From positions 1 to 64,000 of the forward strand of contig CANEFX010000003.1 of assembly GCA_947426945.1 (NCBI GenBank): 64,000 nt of DNA. The letters run 5' to 3'. The stretch comes from an uncultured Bacillota bacterium. GTDB taxonomy: Bacteria > Bacillota > Clostridia > Oscillospirales > Oscillospiraceae. Below the pieces are notes generated by a model. That model ran no database searches and had not been told where the DNA came from. It was given only the letters and a program-made list of their open reading frames with translations. Shown here piece by piece: positions 1-7,846 of this stretch. Numbering within the stretch: the first letter of the stretch is position 1; each line of letters opens with the position of its first letter. Position numbers and translations under genes: made by a program.

Positions 1-90
1 TCGCCAGGAATCGACCTTATCACATTTTAATTAACGGATAATCGTATATTATCCTTTATACAATAAGGTTTTAAGTACTTCTATCTTTAA

Positions 91-466
91 CTACAGTGTG
101 CTAAGATATCTTAAATCTTTTTGCAATTCCAGATTTGTCGTCTTATCAACAATCGTCCGGACGTTCTGACCTATGTTTTGTCCCCACTGAATGGCGTTGT
201 CTCTCCAACATATAGAAAATATTCCATCTATAGATAAAAAGCTGAAACTTGCGATTTTGATTTCTCTATGATTTGCGCTACTGATGCTATAAAGTTAATT
301 GCGAAAAATCAACCAGAGCAAGGAGTTCAAATACGCTAGAAGGAATGATATAAAACAATTTGTCAAGCTTCGGAATGGCTTCTTTATTATTCTTCGGGGA
401 AAGTATATTGATTTTCGCTATTTTTCGCTTGACAGCTTTTGCTATAACATATCGCCTATCCTGTTC
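91..466 (-). pseudogene. Decayed gene remnant, two frame-shifted fragments
   Basis: Two open stretches follow each other on the minus strand in different frames. The first runs 466 to 287 (59 codons, protein-like, ending near SSVFELLALVDFSQ). The second runs 294 to 91 (67 codons, with IQWGQNIGQNVRTIVDKT). Neither has an ATG, GTG or good ribosome site, and stop codons separate them from each other and from anything upstream. The amino-acid make-up looks like real protein rather than random AT-rich DNA, so I read this as the 3' part of a gene broken by at least one frameshift. I do not recognise the family. The rest of 1-570 shows nothing else I can support. Confidence 0.35.
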
Positions 467-570
467 CTATTTGCTATGATTAGCCCCTCCTCAGTCCAAA
501 GGCCTCTCGCTCTAAAAAATCTGTTCTTCCTAAAGTTGAAAATAGTGGACAATTCTCGAAACTTGTATCT

Positions 571-2580
571 TCATTTTGTAGCTGGCATTTCAGCAGGCAT
601 AATGGCGGTATTTTGCTCTTGTTGTTTGACAATACCATCCGCAGATAGATTGGATGTTTGTAACTTGTCGCGTTCAAGGCATAATCTCTCATTTAAATAG
701 GAGTGACGCATTTCAAAATCAGTAAATACTTCGCTCCATCGCATAGCATAAATTTTGTATCGTGGAGCCATAAACACTAAATAAGGCAATCCGTGGGATT
801 TATTTGTTTCTAGTTCTCCTTCAATATAATGATCTGAAGTAAATTTGTTTCCAACAAGATAAAACTCCCATGACATAGTAGATGCATTGAATTCAGGAAT
901 TTCCATGATTGTTCTCATATATCTTTTTACTTGCCCCAATTGGTTTTCTCCCAGAGAAATATTCGGGTGTTTGAGTTCAACGACTATATTATGATATTTT
1001 CCATGTGTAATATCTTGACGAACAGCAAATATATCCATTTGTTTTAGTTTATCTGGATGATTCACAGTAGCGCTTTCATATTCTTTGTGTAAATATCTTA
1101 AATAACGCTTCAAAGCTTCCACGAAATTTGGTTCTGCCGCAGTAACGAGGTTATACTGCTCGCCAAAGAGCCAGTAGTGCTTTTCAATCATCTTCTGCAA
1201 ATGATTTATTTCATTTGCATGGAGGTTTGGGTTAAAAACTAATTGTTTTAGATCTTCGACGGCCTGATACCTATCTTGAATTAATTTGATTGTTTTAGTA
1301 ATGCTGGACATATGTGAGTACCGCAAGATATCAGCTAAGTCAGTTCGTTCAACCTCTGTCATATCCAAAATTTCGTTAAGTATTTTGAATAAAGAATCCA
1401 CCTCTCCGCTTTCCATTACTAAATCGAGTAAACGGATAAAAGTTTTCTTTTGTTCTTTATTCATCGAGTTTGTAAATAATTTGGGCTGGGCAACGTAGAT
1501 CGTTGACACCATTTCTGAGATTTGAGATTTACGATATTGGTCGAGAATATTTTTGGGATCATAGTCTGGGAAAGCCCCTTCAATATCAAGAGCGTCAATA
1601 ACTTTAGAAACCGTTTCTTTAATAAACGGTCGTCTCATATCGTAAAGATGTCTGTTTACCTCTTTCATAATGAATTCAAACTCTGGTGATTTTTTATGTG
1701 AGAGCCCTCCAATAGTTAATTGAATCATACCAGAATCATTTGTATCAAAATAGTTGAAAAATCGGCTTTGTATATATACACTGTGATAAAAGGAATCTCC
1801 TTTATTATTTAAGGTTGTGTTTTCTTTCGCAATTTCCGTTCCATCCTCTTTTATATAGTAATATTTTGAATACTCCGATAGTTTAATGTCCCAGCAAATA
1901 TATCGAACTGTGAATAGAGTCTTAGTATTTGGATAAGTGTATTGGTGTTCCTCAGATTTGAGAATATGGGTGCTATAGTTTAATTGTTCTCCATTAATAT
2001 AAATAGAGAAGCCTTGATTTTTATTGAGTTCCAAGAACCAGCAAAATTCTTGCGCTAAAAAAATCCGTGCAGTATCTGGTGTGATGTCTGAATTTGTCAA
2101 ATCGGAAAATATAACAGTAGTTCCTGTAAATTCGTCGCTTTTCTGTTCATCACTAGGTTCATAGCGTTGCAAAGTAGCGGCATTTATCTCAATCTCATAA
2201 GATAAAATGAGATCATTTTGTCTGTAGCAAGTTTTCCATGTAGCAAAGTTTGCAAATGTAAAGAATGTTAACCGGCCAACGCCATTTTTTCCATGAGTGG
2301 CAGAGTGTTTAATAGTAGGTTCATATATTTTTTCAGATTGGTAGAACGGTTTGAATTTCTGCGATAACAAAGAACGGTCGATACCTGACCCATTATCTTT
2401 GACCGCAATCATACCTGTACCGTCTAAATCGTTATTATAGATTTCAATATCTACACGACTGGCATGAGCGTCAAAGCCATTCCAAACATACTCCGCGAGC
2501 GCTTGTAATGATTTGTACCTTTTAAGTGAATTTTTAATTCCTATAGAAGTAATTAAAACATCTTCGGTTCTTTTTGCCAT
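571..2580 (-). CDS. GHKL-type ATPase fused to a PD-(D/E)xK (Shedu-like) nuclease domain
   Basis: 669 residues. The N-terminus is a Bergerat (GHKL) ATP-binding fold: N-box EYVWNGFDA near residue 30, DNGSG about 30 residues later, then a glycine-rich lid KNGVGRLTFF near 100. The middle is alpha-helical. The C-terminal part begins with a WLFG signature near 470 and carries a PD-(D/E)xK-like active site: D516 in MDIF, then E535-x-K537 in VELK, with Gln-rich helix QLGQV after it, as in the DUF4263/Shedu nuclease family. A likely role is an ATP-gated nuclease or sensor in phage defence; that is inference. A clear AAGGAG site precedes the ATG. It lies 174 bp downstream of the KwaB-like gene on the same strand and shares its AT-rich composition. 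No convincing separate promoter was seen in the gap. Confidence 0.75.
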   Translation of the reverse strand: MAKRTEDVLITSIGIKNSLKRYKSLQALAEYVWNGFDAHASRVDIEIYNNDLDGTGMIAVKDNGSGIDRSLLSQKFKPFYQSEKIYEPTIKHSATHGKNGVGRLTFFTFANFATWKTCYRQNDLILSYEIEINAATLQRYEPSDEQKSDEFTGTTVIFSDLTNSDITPDTARIFLAQEFCWFLELNKNQGFSIYINGEQLNYSTHILKSEEHQYTYPNTKTLFTVRYICWDIKLSEYSKYYYIKEDGTEIAKENTTLNNKGDSFYHSVYIQSRFFNYFDTNDSGMIQLTIGGLSHKKSPEFEFIMKEVNRHLYDMRRPFIKETVSKVIDALDIEGAFPDYDPKNILDQYRKSQISEMVSTIYVAQPKLFTNSMNKEQKKTFIRLLDLVMESGEVDSLFKILNEILDMTEVERTDLADILRYSHMSSITKTIKLIQDRYQAVEDLKQLVFNPNLHANEINHLQKMIEKHYWLFGEQYNLVTAAEPNFVEALKRYLRYLHKEYESATVNHPDKLKQMDIFAVRQDITHGKYHNIVVELKHPNISLGENQLGQVKRYMRTIMEIPEFNASTMSWEFYLVGNKFTSDHYIEGELETNKSHGLPYLVFMAPRYKIYAMRWSEVFTDFEMRHSYLNERLCLERDKLQTSNLSADGIVKQQEQNTAIMPAEMPATK

Positions 2581-2754
2581 AGTGTATACTCCTTCGATTA
2601 AATAGTCGTATAACTGTAAAGGCTCATTTGACAGTGATATGGCCCGAAGTGGATAAGTGGATTATTAATGATTTTCCTGTCATAACCATAATTTCAAAAA
2701 TGCGTGAGCAAAGATTTATCAGGACTGATTTTGACACCATAAGTGGGAAGTCTG

Positions 2755-3588
2755 CTAACCGAATGGAATAACCGAATTAGCAATCCGCTGTTCATTCCCA
2801 ACTAAAGTTGTGTAAAACCGCTGCTCAATTCCATATAGAAGCAATTTCAACTCGTTTTCGTCGCTAATAGCAAATTTGTTATCTGGAGTCTTTAAGGAGG
2901 GGCAGTATTCCCCTATGTAGGTGAATATGTTATCTTTATCCTGCGGTGCTAGATTGGATATGGTTTTACTTGCAAGCGCAATCCTTTTTCGATTAGCTGT
3001 TTTTACGTTTTCAGCGGTATAGGTTCCTCCAAGCCGGATAAAGTTGCTCTGAAGAAATTGGGATGTCTCCTCATCAGTGGCTTCCCTGTAAATCTGGTCA
3101 ATTCCTTTGAAAATTGAAGTGATAGATTCGAGACGGCGAAAACACAGTGTGTCATTGTTCTGGCAATAGATTGCATCAGGTAGGCTATTGATTACAATTT
3201 CATTACAGGCACTTCGGAATTGATAACCCTCTCCGAAATCCCAGATATGCTTTTTTAAAGCAAGTTTTGCTCGGGTAATATTTTGAAAGAGTAATGTATT
3301 CCCTTGCTTGACGAACAAAAAGTCAATCAGCGAAAACTCCTCCCGCGCGAGGGAATCAAAATCGAGGGTATTAAAATCACTACTAAAAATATCTAGCGCA
3401 TAATCCGCATGTGACACATCTGAAAGCTGAAACCATTCACCGGGCTCGGATAAAGCACCAGGAGCATATGGGATCACAGAGGTTACCATGTCCTCAAAGC
3501 TGGGAAAGATCTCCTCATTGGTAGACAACATTTTACGATACTTATTCACATTACCCCGGAGACGAAGCTTAGCAAAGATCAAATTCAT
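2755..3588 (-). CDS. KwaB-like (DUF4868-type) cytosolic protein, candidate Kiwa defence component
   Basis: 277 residues, soluble, no signal peptide or membrane segment. The C-terminus has the pattern seen in DUF4868/KwaB-like proteins: an LK-LLYGIEQRFYTT helix followed by a terminal ANSVI motif. A central stretch (LESITSIFKGIDQIYREA) looks like a conserved helix. I chose ATG at 3588 because it starts two bases after the TAA of the upstream membrane gene and has AAAGGAAC at proper spacing; a longer frame to 3642 would overlap that gene. In Kiwa, KwaB acts with the membrane protein KwaA against phage DNA. The assignment rests on gene pairing, sizes and the C-terminal pattern, not on an alignment, so an unrelated two-gene system remains possible. 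Confidence 0.5.
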   Translation of the reverse strand: MNLIFAKLRLRGNVNKYRKMLSTNEEIFPSFEDMVTSVIPYAPGALSEPGEWFQLSDVSHADYALDIFSSDFNTLDFDSLAREEFSLIDFLFVKQGNTLLFQNITRAKLALKKHIWDFGEGYQFRSACNEIVINSLPDAIYCQNNDTLCFRRLESITSIFKGIDQIYREATDEETSQFLQSNFIRLGGTYTAENVKTANRKRIALASKTISNLAPQDKDNIFTYIGEYCPSLKTPDNKFAISDENELKLLLYGIEQRFYTTLVGNEQRIANSVIPFG

Positions 3589-3589
3589 T

Positions 3590-4108
3590 TTACTGTTCCT
3601 TTCGTACAATGTAGGTTGTGTCATTAATTCTCCGCAGGTCATCGAAGTCCAAATAACTTTTATTTCGGATTACTTTTCCTCGGGCAATGATGAAAACTTT
3701 TGTTCCCTGTGGTGTCAGAACATGATAGTAATGGTATCCAAACAACAAAAAAATCGGGTTAAAATATTGCGTTTGCGAGATAAATGTGAAAATGAACACA
3801 ATAACATACAGGAACGACATTGTCATATCGTTTGGAACACTGAGAGAAACAAAGAAATATCCCAGATAGACTGGCAGAAACTCTTGATCTGCGAGGCTGC
3901 ACTCGCTGCACCCATGTATGGAATCGGAACCAAGCTTAGACGTGATTCTTATTGAGAGAGCGGAGAGCAGAATTGGAATGCAAAGAATCAGTAGGGCAAT
4001 CCCCCACACCGGTATTGATTTATAAGTCCACTCAGCTTTGAGAGCGTATACAACGACCATCCATGATGTAGCGTTTAGAGTTAATAAGAGTCGAAATAGC
4101 AAATTCAT
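3590..4108 (-). CDS. Small multi-pass membrane protein, KwaA-like
   Basis: 172 residues. Hydrophobic segments lie at about 4-23, 32-52, 78-92 and 96-113, so three to four membrane passes are expected, followed by a roughly 55-residue polar, beta-rich cytosolic tail with an NPIFLLFGYHYYHV motif at the junction. This layout matches KwaA, the membrane sensor of Kiwa, which also sits directly upstream of its partner. The gene is first in the minus-strand run, has AAGGAT upstream of the ATG and a strong promoter at 4178-4150. Its stop and the start of the next gene are separated by a single base, which suggests translational coupling. Family assignment is inferred. Confidence 0.5.
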   Translation of the reverse strand: MNLLFRLLLTLNATSWMVVVYALKAEWTYKSIPVWGIALLILCIPILLSALSIRITSKLGSDSIHGCSECSLADQEFLPVYLGYFFVSLSVPNDMTMSFLYVIVFIFTFISQTQYFNPIFLLFGYHYYHVLTPQGTKVFIIARGKVIRNKSYLDFDDLRRINDTTYIVRKEQ

Positions 4109-4149
4109 AGCAGGATATCCTTATCTGAATAGGGTTTTATGCTTTTGTT

Positions 4150-4178
4150 ATTATAGTCCAAATAAAGGGATTTTTCAA
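4150..4178 (-). promoter_or_regulatory. Promoter of the KwaA-like operon
   Basis: On the minus strand TTGAAA (4178-4173), a 17-bp spacer, then a perfect TATAAT (4155-4150). Transcription should begin near 4143, about 35 bases before the ATG at 4108. Confidence 0.75.
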
Positions 4179-4290
4179 TACATATCTTTTGTCTTCGCAA
4201 TGTACTGGAAATGATTTTATTTTCTCAAAGCTTTTGATATGTGTTGCTGTTTAAGCATTTGTTCTTTGAGTAAGTAACAGCGAAAATTAT

Positions 4291-4349
4291 ATTTCAAAAA
4301 CTTGTTGAAATATTGAAATAAAGAGCGTATTATATATGTAGTATTTCAA
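4291..4349. promoter_or_regulatory. Four heptamer repeats around the fic promoter, candidate operator
   Basis: ATTTCAA occurs at 4291-4297 and 4343-4349, and its complement TTGAAAT at 4305-4311 and 4313-4319. The four copies form inverted pairs covering the -35 and the start of transcription of the fic gene. The Fic protein has a C-terminal winged helix-turn-helix, so autoregulation is a reasonable inference. Confidence 0.5.
4305..4333 (+). promoter_or_regulatory. Promoter of the fic gene
   Basis: TTGAAA (4305-4310), 17-bp spacer, TATTAT (4328-4333). A GGAGG ribosome site (4361-4365) precedes the ATG at 4372. Confidence 0.75.
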
Positions 4350-4371
4350 ATCCATATACTGGAGGATTGCA

Positions 4372-5511
4372 ATGAATAGAGCTGGTCAGTACATTTCAAA
4401 TATGACAGGGGAAGCCGCGTATCAGTCTTTTTGTCCTGCTCCTTTGCCGCCGCAACCTGCTTTGGATATTAGCGATGATATATTGCGCCTGTTAATTGAA
4501 GCCAGCCGCAACCTTCAAAAGCTGGATGTCGCGTCTCAGTTGATCCCCAGTACAAAATTATTTGTGTCTATGTATGTCCGGAAAGAAGCTCTGCTTTCAT
4601 CTCAAATCGAAGGCACTCAGTGTACTTTGGAGGACATACTTGACCCAGAGCTGGATATTAACGCCAATCTGGACGTGGCAGACGTGGTCAATTATGTAAA
4701 AGCGACGCAATATGCTTTGGAACAGCTTGAGAAGCTGCCGATTTGTAATCGGTTGCTTAGGTCGATCCATGCCGTTCTTATGAAGGGCGTACGGGGACAG
4801 GAAAAAAATCCGGGAGAATTTCGCCGTTCCCAAAATTGGATTGGACCAGCGGGATGCTCTCTAAAGAATGCCCGATATATTCCGCCAAATGTTGAAGATA
4901 TGAAGGCATCTATGTCCGCATTGGAGCAATATATCAATGAAAATCGAGAGTATGATCCACTCATACAAGCTGCACTGATTCATTATCAGTTTGAGACGAT
5001 TCATCCTTTTCTTGATGGTAATGGTAGAATTGGCAGACTTTTGATTTTGCTCTATTTGATGGAGCAAGGATTGCTACGCAAGCCTGTAATTTATGTCTCA
5101 TATTTTCTAAAGAGAAATCAAATCGAGTATTACGACAGGATCAGCGAAGTCCGTCGGAGTGGAAACTATGAACAATGGGTCCGGTTCTTTTTAGAGGCAG
5201 TCAGCGCTGCGGCTGCCGACGCGATGACATCAATTGAGCAGTTATCCACGCTGCACGATCAAAGTCTGGAGCTGCTGCCCCAAACGACTCGCAGCAAAGA
5301 TAATATCCGCGCTGTGTTTGATTATTTGGAACAGCACCCTATTATCGATATTAAGCACACGGCTGCCGCGCTGGGTGTTAGCTATAACACGGTTTCTGCC
5401 GCTGTTAAAAAACTGATGGAACTGGATATATTGAGGGAGACGACTAATGCCGCCAGAAACCGTGTATTTGCTTATGAAAAGTATCTGGCAATATTGCGGG
5501 AGGGAACATAA
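4372..5511 (+). CDS. Fic family protein (AMP-transferase) with C-terminal winged helix
   Basis: 379 residues. The Fic core motif HPFLDGNGRIGR lies at 211-222 with all catalytic positions intact (His, Asp, two Gly, Asn, Arg). The inhibitory-helix motif S-x-x-x-E-G is at 76-81, so this is a class II Fic protein that represses itself through its own N-terminal region. A FIC_N domain precedes it and a winged helix-turn-helix (about 310-375, ALGVSYNTVSAAVKKL) ends the protein. Such proteins transfer AMP from ATP to hydroxyl side chains of target proteins. The gene is divergent from the defence-like operon, in the same AT-rich island, and has its own promoter surrounded by repeats. Target unknown; it may be part of the defence island or an independent cargo gene. 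Confidence 0.9.
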   Translation: MNRAGQYISNMTGEAAYQSFCPAPLPPQPALDISDDILRLLIEASRNLQKLDVASQLIPSTKLFVSMYVRKEALLSSQIEGTQCTLEDILDPELDINANLDVADVVNYVKATQYALEQLEKLPICNRLLRSIHAVLMKGVRGQEKNPGEFRRSQNWIGPAGCSLKNARYIPPNVEDMKASMSALEQYINENREYDPLIQAALIHYQFETIHPFLDGNGRIGRLLILLYLMEQGLLRKPVIYVSYFLKRNQIEYYDRISEVRRSGNYEQWVRFFLEAVSAAAADAMTSIEQLSTLHDQSLELLPQTTRSKDNIRAVFDYLEQHPIIDIKHTAAALGVSYNTVSAAVKKLMELDILRETTNAARNRVFAYEKYLAILREGT

Positions 5512-5953
5512 TTTCTGATGAGCTTCTGGATATATGTTGAGCGGCATTGACTATAACAAAAATTTTAAACACTAACATTCGATTTGTTATAATCAATTTA
5601 TTTCAAAATCAGTGGCCTAGCCCGCATTATTTGTGGCGTAACGAGCCTGGAAGCGCAGATATTTTTCCCACAGGCAGCCCACAGAGTAAGTGTCAAGGTC
5701 GTTGTGGCACAACGGATTTCGCGATTTTTGTGGGAAATCATTGTATGCTGGCGGTAAAGGAATATTTTTGCTGTTTTTTCCCGCTGATTTCCCACCAAAC
5801 AAAAAAATACAAATCAATACAGCGAAACACGGATAACGAAAGCTCGTTATCCGTGTTTCGTGAACTTGTTCTTAAATGCGGTCCGCAACGTGAAAATAAG
5901 GGTGTTCTCGTTGCATTTAATCGTATTTATCTGTATTTATGCGTATCGAATCC
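5512..5953. other. Structured non-coding island edge, possible attachment region
   Basis: No gene is supported in this 442-bp AT-rich stretch. It contains TTTCCCAC at 5664-5671 and 5788-5795 and the complement GTGGGAAA at 5730-5737, a 17-bp perfect hairpin at 5823-5860, an imperfect inverted repeat (TTAAATGC...GCATTTAA) near 5872-5920, and a short GTATTTAT direct repeat near 5930-5940. Base composition switches to GC-rich at the rubrerythrin stop codon (5954). The set of repeated arms near a composition break resembles an integrase attachment site, but no integrase is in the window. Confidence 0.35.
5823..5860. repeat. 17-bp perfect inverted repeat (hairpin)
   Basis: CGAAACACGGATAACGA (5823-5839) is followed by loop AAGC and its exact complement (5844-5860). 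There is no uridine run directly after it on the plus strand; on the minus side a T-rich stretch follows some bases later. It may be a bidirectional terminator or a recombination-related structure. Confidence 0.7.
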
Positions 5954-6496
5954 TTAGCCGAAGTACCGCTCCAGCAGACCCTTGAAGGCCTTGCCGTGGC
6001 GGGCCTCGTCCCGGGCCATCTCGTGGACGGTGTCGTGGATGGCGTCCAGGTTCTGCTCCTTGGCCATCTTGGCCAGAGCGACCTTGCCGGCGGTGGCGCC
6101 GTTCTCGGCCTCCACCCGCATCTCCAAGTTCTTCTTGGTGGAGTCGGTCACCACCTCGCCCAGCAATTCGGCGAACTTGGCGGCGTGCTCAGCCTCCTCC
6201 CAGGCGGCCTTCTCCCAGTACAGGCCGATTTCGGGATAACCCTCGCGGTGGGCTACACGGGCCATGGCAAGGTACATGCCGACCTCGGTGCACTCACCCT
6301 GGAAGTTGGCGCGCAGGCCCTCCAGAATTTCGGGGTCCACACCCTGAGCCACGCCCACGACGTGCTCAGCGGCCCAGGACATCTCGCTCTTCTGCTCCAC
6401 AAACTTCTCGGGGCCGACGCCGCACTGGGGGCACTTGGCGGGGGCAGACTCGCCCTCGTAGACATAGCCGCAGACGCTGCAAACAAACTTTTTCAT
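5954..6496 (-). CDS. Reverse rubrerythrin (rubredoxin domain first)
   Basis: 180 residues. A rubredoxin-type iron site comes first, with Cys pairs C6-x-x-C9 and C22-x-x-C25, followed by a ferritin-like four-helix di-iron domain carrying ExxH motifs (EAEH near 95 and EARH near 165). The domain order is the reverse of classical rubrerythrin. These enzymes reduce hydrogen peroxide to water in anaerobes. AGGAGG stands before the ATG. The start overlaps the stop of the upstream Fur-family gene by four bases (ATGA), so both form one operon, and the PerR-like repressor likely controls it. It is the first host-type gene after the AT-rich island. Confidence 0.93.
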   Translation of the reverse strand: MKKFVCSVCGYVYEGESAPAKCPQCGVGPEKFVEQKSEMSWAAEHVVGVAQGVDPEILEGLRANFQGECTEVGMYLAMARVAHREGYPEIGLYWEKAAWEEAEHAAKFAELLGEVVTDSTKKNLEMRVEAENGATAGKVALAKMAKEQNLDAIHDTVHEMARDEARHGKAFKGLLERYFG

Positions 6497-6912
6497 GACA
6501 GTGGTTCCTCCTTAAAATTTTGTTGATCCATGCATTTGGGGCACAGACCATAGAAATTGAGCTCACAGCGTTCCGCTGCAAACCCGTATTGCCGGCTGAC
6601 GGCCCGTGTCAGGCTGGCCTCCGGATGAATATCCGGAAGGTCTAAAATAGAGCCGCAGCAATTGCAAATGAAATGACTGTGGGAGGCGGTAATGCCGTCA
6701 AACCGTTCTTGGCCCTGGACCACGCCTACGCTCTGAATCAAGCCGCGAGCCCGGAAAAAGGCCAGATTGCGGTAGACCGTCCCCAGGCTCAGGTCCGGAT
6801 GGAGGGGCCGGAGCTGCTGATACACCCACTCGGCGGAGGGGTGGCAGCTTGTCCCGCGGATGGCGGCCAGAATGGCTTCCCGCTTTTTGCTGTAGCGTAT
6901 GGCGCGATACAT
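6493..6912 (-). CDS. perR: PerR-like Fur family repressor
   Basis: 139 residues. The winged helix ([11 protein letters not shown]...[10 protein letters not shown], about 25-55) and two CxxC pairs (CNCC near 95, CPKC near 128) for the structural zinc define the Fur family. Cotranscription with rubrerythrin and a PerR-box-like palindrome downstream of its own promoter point to PerR, the iron-dependent peroxide sensor. The exact subtype (PerR against Fur or Zur) is inferred from this context. The start at 6912 has AAGGGAG upstream. Expected behaviour is autorepression with release on peroxide exposure. Confidence 0.8.
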   Translation of the reverse strand: MYRAIRYSKKREAILAAIRGTSCHPSAEWVYQQLRPLHPDLSLGTVYRNLAFFRARGLIQSVGVVQGQERFDGITASHSHFICNCCGSILDLPDIHPEASLTRAVSRQYGFAAERCELNFYGLCPKCMDQQNFKEEPLS

Positions 6913-6925
6913 ATGGCGTCTCCCT

Positions 6926-6940
6926 TAATAGTAGTTATTA
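6926..6940 (-). promoter_or_regulatory. PerR-box-like operator
   Basis: TAATAGTAGTTATTA is an inverted repeat of TAATA arms and matches 10 of 14 fixed positions of the 15-bp PerR box. It lies just downstream of the expected transcription start, where binding would block initiation. Confidence 0.6.
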
Positions 6941-6953
6941 TCACTATGAGCGC

Positions 6954-6982
6954 ATTTTATCACATGGACAGGGATCTGTAAA
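6954..6982 (-). promoter_or_regulatory. Promoter of perR-rubrerythrin
   Basis: TTTACA (6982-6977), 17-bp spacer, TAAAAT (6959-6954) on the minus strand. Confidence 0.7.
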
Positions 6983-7029
6983 GGGGGTAATTGAAAAAAT
7001 TTGGGGCCTGCGCCTCAAGTTTTCAGTAT

Positions 7030-7728
7030 TTATTCAGTTTTTCCATTTTTGTGTTCTTTCAAACGGCTGAGAACAGATTCTTCCAGTTTATCGCCATATT
7101 TCATTCCCAGCAGGAATACGGTCAGCCCGGCCAGTCCGATGGGAATCATCACCCAGGGCGGAAGGGCCAGGGTAGACCCGCCCAAGGCACTGGCGAAAAG
7201 CAGTCCCCAGGGCCGGGTGAGCAGCACGATGACGGCAAAGCGGCGAAAGGAAATACCCGTGAGGCCGGCCAAAATACACAACATGTCGTCGGGAAAAAAG
7301 GGAAACAAAAAGGCCAGGACCAGAAAAACCGGAGCTTTGGATCGTAGGACATCCCGGTACTTTTCTGACAGCTTTCGGCTGACCAGCCGGTCGGCAAAAT
7401 TCCGGCCCAGGGCCCGGGCCAGGGAGAAAGTGAGCAGGGACCCGGCCGCCACCGCGCCGAATGTGAGCAGAAAGGCAGGCCAAGTGCCGAAAAGGAGGCC
7501 ACCGGCGGCAGCGGTGATATTGCTGGGGATGGGGGCCAGCACCACCGACAGGAACTGCACAAGGAAAAACAGCAGGTGGGAGTAAGGTGCAAAGTCGGCG
7601 ATATAGGCCCGCAGACTGTCCAGAGAGCCAATGGCCCGGAAAAAGCCGGTGCTGTATAAAAACCATCCGCCTCCTGTCAGCAGCAGAAGGACGGTGACCA
7701 GTATCAGAAGCTTCTGTCTGTTTTTCAT
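7030..7728 (-). CDS. TVP38/TMEM64 (SNARE-associated, DedA-like) membrane protein
   Basis: 232 residues with an N-terminal membrane segment and about five further hydrophobic segments. The region around residues 60-130 holds the family pattern: APIPSN, a glycine-rich GGLLFG stretch, then SLARALGR, and later FPFFPDD with GISFRRFA. Proteins of this group act as lipid scramblases or in membrane homeostasis; the substrate here is unknown. GGAGG lies six bases before the ATG. It is a single gene between the perR operon and metF. Confidence 0.85.
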   Translation of the reverse strand: MKNRQKLLILVTVLLLLTGGGWFLYSTGFFRAIGSLDSLRAYIADFAPYSHLLFFLVQFLSVVLAPIPSNITAAAGGLLFGTWPAFLLTFGAVAAGSLLTFSLARALGRNFADRLVSRKLSEKYRDVLRSKAPVFLVLAFLFPFFPDDMLCILAGLTGISFRRFAVIVLLTRPWGLLFASALGGSTLALPPWVMIPIGLAGLTVFLLGMKYGDKLEESVLSRLKEHKNGKTE

Positions 7729-7815
7729 AAAGCGCCTCCGTTCTCAGGAGGTATTGTAACATAGCGGCAGCAGAAATACGACAAAAAACTCCTTAAAATT
7801 CGGTGAATAAATTGT

Positions 7816-7844
7816 AAAGAGGCCGCCCGCCGGGCGGCCTCTTT
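7816..7844 (-). terminator. Intrinsic terminator after metF
   Basis: A perfect 14-bp GC-rich stem (AAAGAGGCCGCCCG with its complement) directly after the metF stop on the minus strand, followed by a T-containing AT-rich stretch. Confidence 0.8.
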
Positions 7845-7846
7845 GA

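Noticed and set aside
5939-6526. Plus-strand open frame over the rubrerythrin gene
   Set aside because: Gly/Leu/His-rich shadow of a clear rubrerythrin on the other strand; no ribosome site.
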